Shown here piece by piece: positions 9,058 to 16,193 of a DNA stretch of 64,000 bases; the first letter of the stretch is position 1, and the number at the start of each line of letters is the position of its first letter. Origin of the DNA: Methylobacterium sp. Leaf99 (GTDB lineage: Bacteria > Pseudomonadota > Alphaproteobacteria > Rhizobiales > Beijerinckiaceae); assembly GCF_001422375.1 (NCBI RefSeq), contig NZ_LMMU01000007.1, positions 309,859 to 373,858 on the forward strand. Direction: 5' to 3'. Under the pieces are notes generated by a model. The model saw only the letters and a list, made by a program, of their open reading frames with translations, was not told the origin of the DNA and ran no database searches. The position numbers were made by a program, and so were the translations under genes.

Positions 9058-10424
9058 CCTCCGCCCTCAACCCCCCCGTCCCTCGCTCCCCTGCCCTCAC
9101 TCCCCCCGCCCCCCCTGCCGCGCGACCGTTCCAGGCGGACCGCTCCATCGGTCTGCACCTCCTCGGCGTGTCGGGCGTCATCTCCGTCCTCGTCTTCGGC
9201 ATGGGCGGCTGGGCGACCGTCACCCAGATCAACGGGGCCGTGATGGCGTCCGGCCAGCTCGTCGTCGAGAGCGACGTGAAGAAGGTCCAGCACCCCACCG
9301 GCGGCGTCGTCGGCACCATCCGGGTCCGCGACGGATCGCGCGTCTCGGCCGGGGACGTTCTCATCACCCTCGACGAGACCCAGATCCGGGCGAACCTCGA
9401 TATCGTCCTCAAGGCCATGGACGAGTTGAGCGCCCGGCGCGCCCGGAACGAGGCCGAACGCGACGGAACCGCGTCCATCGCCTTTCCCGCCGATCTCGGG
9501 GGACGCCGGGCCTCGGACGCCGTCGTCGCGCAACTCCTCGACGGCGAGATGCGGCTGTTCGAGACGCGCCGGTCCGGACGGGACGGCCAGAAGGCCCAGC
9601 TTCAGCAGCGCGTCCTGCAGATCCGCCAGGAGATCGCCGGGCTGACCGAGCAGGCCGAAGCCAAGGCGCAGGAGATCGCGCTCATCGCCGACGAACTCGT
9701 CGGCGTGCGCGAGCTCCGGTTGAAGAATCTCATCGCCCTCTCGCGGGTCACGGCCCTGGAGCGCGACGCTGCCCGTCTCCACGGCGAGCGCGGGCAGCTG
9801 GTGGCCGCCCAGGCCCAGGCGCGCGGCAAGATCACCGAGACGGAGCTGCAGATCCTTCAGATCGACCAGGACATGCGCGGCGAAGTCGGCAAGGAACTTG
9901 CCGACATCCGTGGGCGCTGGTCCGAGCTGGCGGAGAAGCGGGTCGCCGCCCTCGACCAGCTCAAGCGCACGGATCTGCGGGCGCCGCAGGACGGAGTGGT
10001 ACACCAGATGACCGTCCATACGGTCGGCGGTCTCGTGGTGCCGAGCGAGCCGGCGATGCTCATCGTGCCCGACTCCGACAGCCTCGCCGTCGAGGTGCGA
10101 ATCCAGCCGCAGGAGATCGACAACGTCCATCTCGATCAGGAGGCCGTCCTGCGGTTTCCCGCGTTCAACCAGCGCGTCACGCCCGAGATCGACGGGCTCG
10201 TCACCCGGATCTCCGCCGATGTGAGCCAGGACATCAAGACGGGCCTCAGCTACTACACCGCCCGCATCCGCGTGCCGGAGGACCAGCGCGACCGCCTCGG
10301 GAAGGTGCGACTCGTGCCGGGCATGCCGGTGGAGGCCTACATCCAGACCGGCGAGCGGTCGGTTCTCTCGTACCTTCTGAAGCCCCTCGCCGATCAGATC
10401 GCGAAGGCGTGGCGGGAGCGGTAA
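9054..10424 (+). CDS. HlyD-family type I secretion periplasmic adaptor
   Basis: A 456-residue membrane fusion protein. A proline-rich cytoplasmic N-terminus (residues 1-33) is followed by one transmembrane helix (about 34-56), a split barrel/lipoyl hairpin (about 60-110, with QHPTGGVVGTIRVRDGSRV), a long helical hairpin (about 115-300), and the returning lipoyl/beta-barrel part (RAPQDGVVHQ onward). It links the inner-membrane ABC transporter to an outer-membrane TolC channel. The ATG at 9054 overlaps the upstream stop codon; longer in-frame readings run inside the ABC gene and are not credible starts. Confidence 0.93.
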   Translation: MTSALNPPVPRSPALTPPAPPAARPFQADRSIGLHLLGVSGVISVLVFGMGGWATVTQINGAVMASGQLVVESDVKKVQHPTGGVVGTIRVRDGSRVSAGDVLITLDETQIRANLDIVLKAMDELSARRARNEAERDGTASIAFPADLGGRRASDAVVAQLLDGEMRLFETRRSGRDGQKAQLQQRVLQIRQEIAGLTEQAEAKAQEIALIADELVGVRELRLKNLIALSRVTALERDAARLHGERGQLVAAQAQARGKITETELQILQIDQDMRGEVGKELADIRGRWSELAEKRVAALDQLKRTDLRAPQDGVVHQMTVHTVGGLVVPSEPAMLIVPDSDSLAVEVRIQPQEIDNVHLDQEAVLRFPAFNQRVTPEIDGLVTRISADVSQDIKTGLSYYTARIRVPEDQRDRLGKVRLVPGMPVEAYIQTGERSVLSYLLKPLADQIAKAWRER

Positions 10425-10556
10425 ACCCGCGACCCGGCACGTCCCAGGGCGTGCAGCCCACCGCTTCGCGACGCCCGAGAACGGCCGTGGCTCGGGTGCC
10501 GCCCGGGTCTGCCGATCCCGTCTCCGCCCCGATCGGGGACGGCCGGGTCCGGGAGG

Positions 10557-10994
10557 CTACTTGCCGGCTTCGATCTCGCAGATGACCCGCGCAAGTTCCG
10601 ACAGAAGATAGCGCGCGCGGGGGTCCTTGATCCGGTCGAAGGCCTCCTTGAAGATACTGTCTTCCGTCCGCCCGGCCGCCGACACCGCGGGCGCACCTTT
10701 CTCGGGCACGCTTCCCTCGGTCTTGGTGTCGTAGAAGTAGCTGATGTCGACGCCCATCGTCTGGGCGATCTGGTGGAGCTTGTCCGCCGCGATCCGGCTG
10801 CGGCCGCTCTCGTATTTCTGAACCTGCTGGAACGTGACGCCGAGGGCGCTGCCGAGATTGGCTTGGCTCAGGCCGGCCGAACGGCGCAGGGACTTGATGC
10901 GGGGACCGATCTCCCGCGTTGCATTGTCTCTGCTTGGCTCGGCCATCAGGTCTTGCTCGATCTTCTTCATGATCATTGATCTTATGAACCGCAT
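10557..10994 (-). CDS. XRE-family helix-turn-helix transcriptional regulator
   Basis: A 145-residue cytoplasmic protein. A lambda-repressor-type HTH spans about residues 29-85: GLSQANLGSALGVTFQQVQKYE is the helix-turn-helix core and the domain ends near MGVDISYFYD. The C-terminal 50 residues (EDSIFKEAFDRIKDPRARYLL) resemble the tail of small alphaproteobacterial XRE proteins. The start is uncertain: methionines at residues 1, 7, 9 and 17 are all possible and none has a strong ribosome-binding site. It converges on the type I secretion operon, 132 bp from its stop; a regulatory link is only a guess. Confidence 0.85.
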   Translation of the reverse strand: MRFIRSMIMKKIEQDLMAEPSRDNATREIGPRIKSLRRSAGLSQANLGSALGVTFQQVQKYESGRSRIAADKLHQIAQTMGVDISYFYDTKTEGSVPEKGAPAVSAAGRTEDSIFKEAFDRIKDPRARYLLSELARVICEIEAGK

Positions 10995-11942
10995 CGGGGT
11001 GAGCCGAACCGTTTCATCCCGCTCATCCGCGCCCCCGCATATCCCCGACGAGGCGAATCGATCGCCTGTTTATGCGAAATACGATCGGCCGCCAATCCAC
11101 CGCCTCCGTCACGTTAAATTGTTCGCCTGCGGGTGATGGACCATAACCCAAGTCGACGGATCGACAAACGTAGGCCTGAACCGATCTTTAGTGATTTGGC
11201 GCTCAGCGCTCGCCCATCATTCGGCCAAGGTCAATCCAAAGGTGTCGACCAAACAGTATTGAGGGGCGAAATTCACTTGTCGTAATCCAGGATGATCACA
11301 GTGCAGGCGAGATTTTGGGACAAATATGGAGCGGCATCAATGGTAGTTGTCGGAAATATTTAGGCTTGATTATCGCGGAGACAGACGGTAATTTATTTTT
11401 GAGGCACCCGATTATTCTTTTATTTTATGTATCCATCAGATGAATTATGTATGTAACCGGTAGTTGGCTCGTGCTCGGTATCTTTCTGAGATTTTTTTCT
11501 GATATTATATTTTAGAGTTCAAATTAATAGAAGTATTACCTGTAGGTTTTCCGTAAGATCCTGGTGATTGTCATTTTATCGACAGTGTCGCGACGTCGCG
11601 AACTCGGCCGCGAAAATTGAATGAGTCTGTGGTCCCGGACTCGGGACTTTGCGACGGGACGTCGTCCGCGACGACCCCGGGCGTGTGAGTCGCGGCACCG
11701 GACCCGGCGGTCCACGCCTCGACCTGACCCCGCCGAGGAACGCCGCCCTTGAGCATGGGGGGTCCGACGATCGACCCGGAGGCGCCGCGTTAGCGCATTC
11801 GAAACCACCTTCAAAAATCAACTGAGAGGCGAGTTTTTCTTATAGAACTTCTCCCTATCATCCTCGCACAACGTTCCGGGACGACAGTTCGCATCCAGGC
11901 TGTGGTCCGATCGCGATCCGCGTAAGGCAGGAGATCGATTCC
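10995..11942. other. Long intergenic region with an AT-rich core
   Basis: About 950 bp without a convincing gene. From about 11,330 to 11,580 the sequence is strikingly AT-rich (TTTATTTT, GATATTATATTTTAG), unlike the surrounding 70% GC DNA. Beyond 11,590 composition returns to normal. The right end carries AGGAG at about 11,930, just before the GGDEF-EAL start. The region probably holds the promoters of the divergent xre and GGDEF-EAL genes. Short frames on the minus strand at 11,536-11,821 lack domain or codon support. Confidence 0.4.
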
Positions 11943-14552
11943 ATGCCCCACCCCACCCTCGAGCAGGAGCGACTGGATGCCCTGCGCGCCCTGCGTATCC
12001 TCGGTTCGACGCCCGAACCGCACCTCGACGCGGTCTGCCGCATCGCCGCCGAACTGTTCGCCGTCCCGATTGTCCTCGTGCTGCTGGTCGACGAGACGCG
12101 GATCTGGTTCAAGGCCCGATGGGGCGTCGAGGGCGAGGGGATCGACCGCGAGGGGGCGTTCTGCGATCTCACGATCCAGGGGCAGGCGGGGATTCCCCTC
12201 GTCATTCCCGATCTGCTGGGCGATCCGCGCTCGGCCGACAGTCCGCTCGTGGTCGGGCAGCCCCGCGCGCGCTTCTATGCCGGGGTCCCCCTGGCCCTCC
12301 GTTCGGGCCTCAACCTCGGCACCTTCTGCATCATGGACCGGACACCGCGCCCCGATTTCGGCGCGCGGGAGACGCGGCTGCTCGGGGAGCTCGCCGTCAT
12401 CGTCGAAGCCCACTTGCGCCTGCACGAGGCACGGGTGACCGGTGAGACCGATGCCGCCCGGCGACTCATGGCGGAAGGCGCCCTGCGGCAGAGCGAACAA
12501 CGCTTCCGCCTCCTCGCCGAGACCAGCACCGACGTGATCATCTGGTCGGATCTCGACACCACCCGCCGCTACGTCTCGCCCGCCATCCGGACGGTCCTCG
12601 GCTACGAACCCGACGAACTCGTCGGGACCAAGCCCCTCGATTTCGTCCATCCCGAGGATGCCGAAGCCTACGGACTGGTTCTCGACGACCTGACCCGTGC
12701 CCGCATCGATCAGGCGTCCACCTGCCAGCGCTACCGCCGCAAGGATGGCGCGTGGGTGACCATGGAGGTCTCGCAGAGCCTCGCGCGCGATCCGGTCACC
12801 AACAGCCCGACCGGCTACGTGACCTCCTTGAGGGACATCACCGAACGCAAGGCGGTGGAGGATGCCCTGCGCCTGAGCGAGGAACGCCTCGCCCTCGCCC
12901 TCAACAGCGGCAGCGACGGCCTCTGGGACTGGGATGTCGTGACGGGCGAGGTCAAGCTGTCCGATCACTGGGCCTCGATGCTGGCCTACGACCGCAGCGA
13001 GATCGTGCCCGACATCAGCTCCTGGTACACCCTCATCCATCCGGACGACGTCGAGCATTCGCGCCGGACGCTCGCCGATCATTTCGACGGGCGGACCGCC
13101 GCGTTCGAATGCGAGTATCGCCTGCGCGCCAAGGGCGGGCACTACATCTGGATCCTCGCCCGCGGCAAGGTGGTCGGCCGGACCGCCGACGGCGTTCCCC
13201 TGCGCGTCGTCGGCACGCATATCGACATCACCCGGCGCAAGACCGACGAGCAGCGCATCGCCCACCTCGCCCTGCACGATCCCCTGACCGACCTGCCCAA
13301 CCGGACGCTGTTCTGGGAGCGTCTGACGGACGAGATCCGTCACGCGACGGCGCACGCCACCCGCTTTGCGGTCCTGACCTGCGACCTCGACGGCTTCAAG
13401 GGCATCAACGACGGCTTCGGCCATCCCGCCGGCGACCTCCTGCTGCAGACCGTGGCGGCGCGGCTTCTCGCGGTCGTTCGCAACGTCGATACGGTGGCGC
13501 GCCTCGGCGGCGACGAGTTCGCCATCATCCTCAGCCGAATCCGGCACGCCCACGATGCCGGCACCATGGCGACGCGCATCATCGAGGCGGTCAACCGGCC
13601 CATGGCGTTCAACGGCCACACCATGAGCGTCGGCGCCAGTGTCGGCATCGCCTTCGGCACCGGGGACACGCACGATGCCGTCGCTCTCTTCCGGCAGTCC
13701 GATGCGGCCCTGTACCAGGCCAAGGCCGCCGGAAAGAATACCTACCGCTTTCACAATCCTTCGGCCGAGACGGCGCGGGCGGTGCCCGGATCGCTGAAGT
13801 CCGAGATGAGGGAGGCGATGAAGCGCGGGGACTTCCAGCTTCTCTACCAACCCATCGTCGAGCTGGAGACCGGCACCATCGCGGGCTTCGAGGCCCTGAT
13901 GCGCTGGGAGCATCCGCTCCGGGGCGAGATCGCGCCCAGCGAGTTCATTCCCCTCGCGGAAGAATCCGGCCTGATCATTCCCCTGGGGGCCTGGGTCCTG
14001 AAGGAAGCCTGCCGCCAGGCGGCCTCCTGGCCGGCCCCCCTCAAGATCGCCGTCAATGTCTCGGCGATCCAGTTCCAGCAGATCAGCATGGAGGAAACCG
14101 TCCTGCGCGCGCTGGCCGGCTCGGGACTTCCGCCGCACCGGCTCGAGCTCGAAATCACCGAGACGATCCTGATGCAGAAGACCGAGGCGGTCACCCGGAC
14201 GATCCGGCGTCTGCGGGACATCGGCGTCCGCATCGCCCTCGACGATTTCGGGACGGGCTATTCCAGCCTGAGCTATCTCCACCAGTTCGATATCGACACC
14301 GTCAAGATCGACCGCTCCTTCGTCGTCGCGATGACGAGCCCCAGGACCGTGACCATCATGCGCGCCATCGTGGCACTGGCGAAGAACCTCGGAGCCCGCG
14401 TGACCGTCGAGGGTGTCGAGACACGGGACCAGCTGGATCTGGTCCGGGCGGAGGGGTGCACCGAGGTCCAGGGCTACTTCTTCAGCCCGCCCCTGCCGGC
14501 CGAGGGCCTCGTGCGGCTGATCGCGACCGGTCCGTCGCGGCGGGCCGCCTGA
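11943..14552 (+). CDS. GAF-PAS-PAS-GGDEF-EAL cyclic-di-GMP signalling protein
   Basis: An 869-residue protein without membrane segments. Order: GAF (about residues 10-165), PAS/PAC (about 180-300), second PAS/PAC (about 305-430), GGDEF (about 440-600) and EAL (about 615-865). The GGDEF motif is intact at residue 522 and is preceded by an RNVD inhibitory-site motif five residues upstream, consistent with c-di-GMP product inhibition. The EAL signature is intact (FEALMRW, Glu650), as is the DDFGTGYSSL metal-binding loop from residue 767. Both synthesis and hydrolysis of c-di-GMP are therefore possible. Signal input through GAF/PAS is unknown. Monocistronic; a good AGGAG precedes the start. Confidence 0.93.
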   Translation: MPHPTLEQERLDALRALRILGSTPEPHLDAVCRIAAELFAVPIVLVLLVDETRIWFKARWGVEGEGIDREGAFCDLTIQGQAGIPLVIPDLLGDPRSADSPLVVGQPRARFYAGVPLALRSGLNLGTFCIMDRTPRPDFGARETRLLGELAVIVEAHLRLHEARVTGETDAARRLMAEGALRQSEQRFRLLAETSTDVIIWSDLDTTRRYVSPAIRTVLGYEPDELVGTKPLDFVHPEDAEAYGLVLDDLTRARIDQASTCQRYRRKDGAWVTMEVSQSLARDPVTNSPTGYVTSLRDITERKAVEDALRLSEERLALALNSGSDGLWDWDVVTGEVKLSDHWASMLAYDRSEIVPDISSWYTLIHPDDVEHSRRTLADHFDGRTAAFECEYRLRAKGGHYIWILARGKVVGRTADGVPLRVVGTHIDITRRKTDEQRIAHLALHDPLTDLPNRTLFWERLTDEIRHATAHATRFAVLTCDLDGFKGINDGFGHPAGDLLLQTVAARLLAVVRNVDTVARLGGDEFAIILSRIRHAHDAGTMATRIIEAVNRPMAFNGHTMSVGASVGIAFGTGDTHDAVALFRQSDAALYQAKAAGKNTYRFHNPSAETARAVPGSLKSEMREAMKRGDFQLLYQPIVELETGTIAGFEALMRWEHPLRGEIAPSEFIPLAEESGLIIPLGAWVLKEACRQAASWPAPLKIAVNVSAIQFQQISMEETVLRALAGSGLPPHRLELEITETILMQKTEAVTRTIRRLRDIGVRIALDDFGTGYSSLSYLHQFDIDTVKIDRSFVVAMTSPRTVTIMRAIVALAKNLGARVTVEGVETRDQLDLVRAEGCTEVQGYFFSPPLPAEGLVRLIATGPSRRAA

Positions 14553-14581
14553 GACCGCCCCTCGAGCGAGGCGGCGGTCTC
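14551..14581 (+). terminator. Hairpin after the GGDEF-EAL gene (possible terminator without T-run)
   Basis: GAGACCGCC at 14551-14559 pairs perfectly with GGCGGTCTC at 14573-14581, with an inner CCTCG/CGAGG pair. It overlaps the stop codon. No T-tract follows, so intrinsic termination is uncertain. Confidence 0.4.
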
Positions 14582-14620
14582 GGGCCCGGCGCCGACGGAC
14601 CGGGATGTTCGGCCGGTGGC

Positions 14621-15109
14621 TCAGCCTTCCTTGAACCCGTATTCCGGGACGCCGTCCTCGTTGTCGTAGTACTTGTATGGCAGGAACTTGCCCGAGAGGT
14701 TCATCTTCACCCGGTCGCCCTTGTTGTTGGGTTCGCGCTCCATGGTCATGTTGAAATCGATGGCCGACATGATGCCGTCGCCGAAATCCTCCTGGATCAG
14801 CTCCTTCCACGTCGTCCCGTAGACCATCACCAGTTCGTAGAAGCGGTAGATCAGCGGATCGGTCGGGGGCATCTGCGGGATGGAGCCGCGATACGGGGCC
14901 TCGTTGAGCATCCGTTCCTCGGCCTGGGTGAGGCCGAACAGGGCGGCCGCCTTGGCGGCCTGGGCCTTCGGCAGCTTCATCTGGCCCATGCAGGCGGCGG
15001 TGATGAGGATCGGGGAGATCCCGCCGATCTCGGCCTGGATGTGCTTCCAGGTCCAGCCCTTCTCGCGCTTGATGTCGAGGAGCTTCTCGGTGAGGTCTTC
15101 GCGCTTCAT
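14621..15109 (-). CDS. cynS: Cyanate hydratase (cyanase)
   Basis: A 162-residue cytoplasmic enzyme that converts cyanate and bicarbonate to ammonia and CO2 (via carbamate). Length matches the family (E. coli enzyme about 156). The N-terminal HTH-like fold is visible (residues 1-75). The catalytic triad is Arg89, Glu92 and Ser115, with the same spacing as Arg96/Glu99/Ser122 of E. coli CynS (YRFYEL and MSAIDF contexts). A GAGACGAGT-like ribosome site precedes the ATG. No cynT carbonic anhydrase or cyanate transporter is adjacent, so the gene stands alone. Confidence 0.96.
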   Translation of the reverse strand: MKREDLTEKLLDIKREKGWTWKHIQAEIGGISPILITAACMGQMKLPKAQAAKAAALFGLTQAEERMLNEAPYRGSIPQMPPTDPLIYRFYELVMVYGTTWKELIQEDFGDGIMSAIDFNMTMEREPNNKGDRVKMNLSGKFLPYKYYDNEDGVPEYGFKEG

Positions 15110-15302
15110 ACTCGTCTCCTGGGTGCACGGGCGCCGCGCCGAGAGCTGTCCATGGTGGGCGGTTCATGGCGGCGGCGTCCGGAGGTCCGCCGCTCTTCAA
15201 ATGCCGTGCCACGGCGCGTCACACGGAAGGCACATGCCCGGTTAACGGGCTGCCCGTGGGGTCGGCCATCGCGCGCTCGGATGCGGCCGGCGGGCTCCGG
15301 TG

Positions 15303-15583
15303 TCAGCGAACCTCCGTCACCCGCTTCAGCTTCTGCTCGCGCTCGTACGCCGTGACCGCCGAGGCGCAGGGGGGAGACAGGTGCCTCGTGTTCTTGCGAA
15401 AGCAGATCTCGTCCTCGGGGCCGCCGGGTGCGTGGTCACTGCCAACTTCGCGGTGGCCGCCCGTGCAGGACCGCTTCAGCACCTCGCGGATCGTGATCGG
15501 GTCGGCGTGGGCGACGGAGGGCGCGAACAGGGTCCCCACACGAGGAGCGTCGTCGAAATCCGTGAGATACCGATGCGTGACAT
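15303..15583 (-). pseudogene. Small Cys-containing secreted protein, frameshifted
   Basis: An ATG at 15583 starts MSRIGISRISTTLLVWG, a good Sec signal peptide start, but the frame then breaks. Adding one base in the C4 run at 15534-15537 would join it to a downstream frame reading TLFAPSVAHADPITIREVL, with an A-x-A cleavage site, then KRSC...PGG...CFRKN...LSPPC to the stop at 15303. The repaired protein would be 93 residues. The C-terminal part resembles the cysteine-rich-repeat family of small periplasmic proteins (C...PGG...C...LSP.C), although one expected Cys appears replaced. It may be a decayed gene or a sequencing error; the function is unknown. Confidence 0.45.
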
Positions 15584-16193
15584 GCCGGATTCGATTGGTA
15601 CCGGCGCCCCCCGCGACACCGTCGGTGGCATGAAGCTCTCGTTCTGTATCCGATGCGCCGTGCGACGCCACGCGGTGCAAATCGCCGACGTCCAGGTCTT
15701 CGACGTCCAGATCTCCGGCGTCCGAGCCGCTCCTGCCGAAGTTGTCCACATCACAGGCATCGGTATCCGGCGCGGCGAGGCGATGCATAAACGCATCGCC
15801 CGGCGGGAAAACCGCATTCCGATTTTCGCCTCCCATGCGTCGTCACGTTGTCGGACGCACGCCGTCTCGCCCGTGGGATGCAGGTAAGTCGGACATGGCT
15901 CCCCTGCAGCCAGCCGGGCCTTCGCCTGTGGCCCGTCATCGGAATCGGTGTTCCGGCAGCAATCCGGGCGGCGCCCATTCGGCGATGCGCCTCGAAAATC
16001 GGCCAGGGTTCGGATTAACCGGCGACGCCATTCGTGGGCGCTCGGCGAATTATGGATTTAGAATAAATCCAGAACATAATTCTTGCGCGCCTCCGCAGCC
16101 CTTTGCCAATGAGTTGAGTGCGCCGGATAAGAAAGTAGAACTTTTCTAATCTGGAGCGATGAATGTTGAATTCCAGTGTGAGTCACCAATCCC
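15584..16193. other. Intergenic region upstream of the TonB receptor
   Basis: About 610 bp without a supported gene. GC content drops between about 16,040 and 16,150, where a nested palindrome sits (annotated separately). No cobalamin riboswitch box was recognised. It probably contains the promoter of the receptor/PepSY pair. Confidence 0.4.
16047..16082. promoter_or_regulatory. Nested palindrome, possible Irr/ICE-type iron box
   Basis: GGATTTA (16054-16060) and TAAATCC (16064-16070) form a perfect 7-bp inverted repeat around GAA. Outside them GAATTATG (16047-16054) and CATAATTC (16075-16082) form another 8-bp inverted pair. The core contains TTTAGAA, a full half-site of the rhizobial iron-control element recalled as TTTAGAA-N3-TTCTAAA; the second half matches only 4 of 7. 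It lies about 110 bp before a siderophore receptor gene. The palindrome is seen directly; the regulator is inferred. Confidence 0.45.

Noticed and set aside
11536..11821. Short overlapping minus-strand frames before the GGDEF-EAL gene
   Set aside because: Arg/Ser-rich, no ribosome site, no recognisable domain; three frames compete over the same bases.
11811..15212. A 1,133-codon minus-strand frame across the GGDEF-EAL gene
   Set aside because: No domain sense; it is antisense to an intact multi-domain protein. The true minus-strand gene in the area is cynS in another frame.
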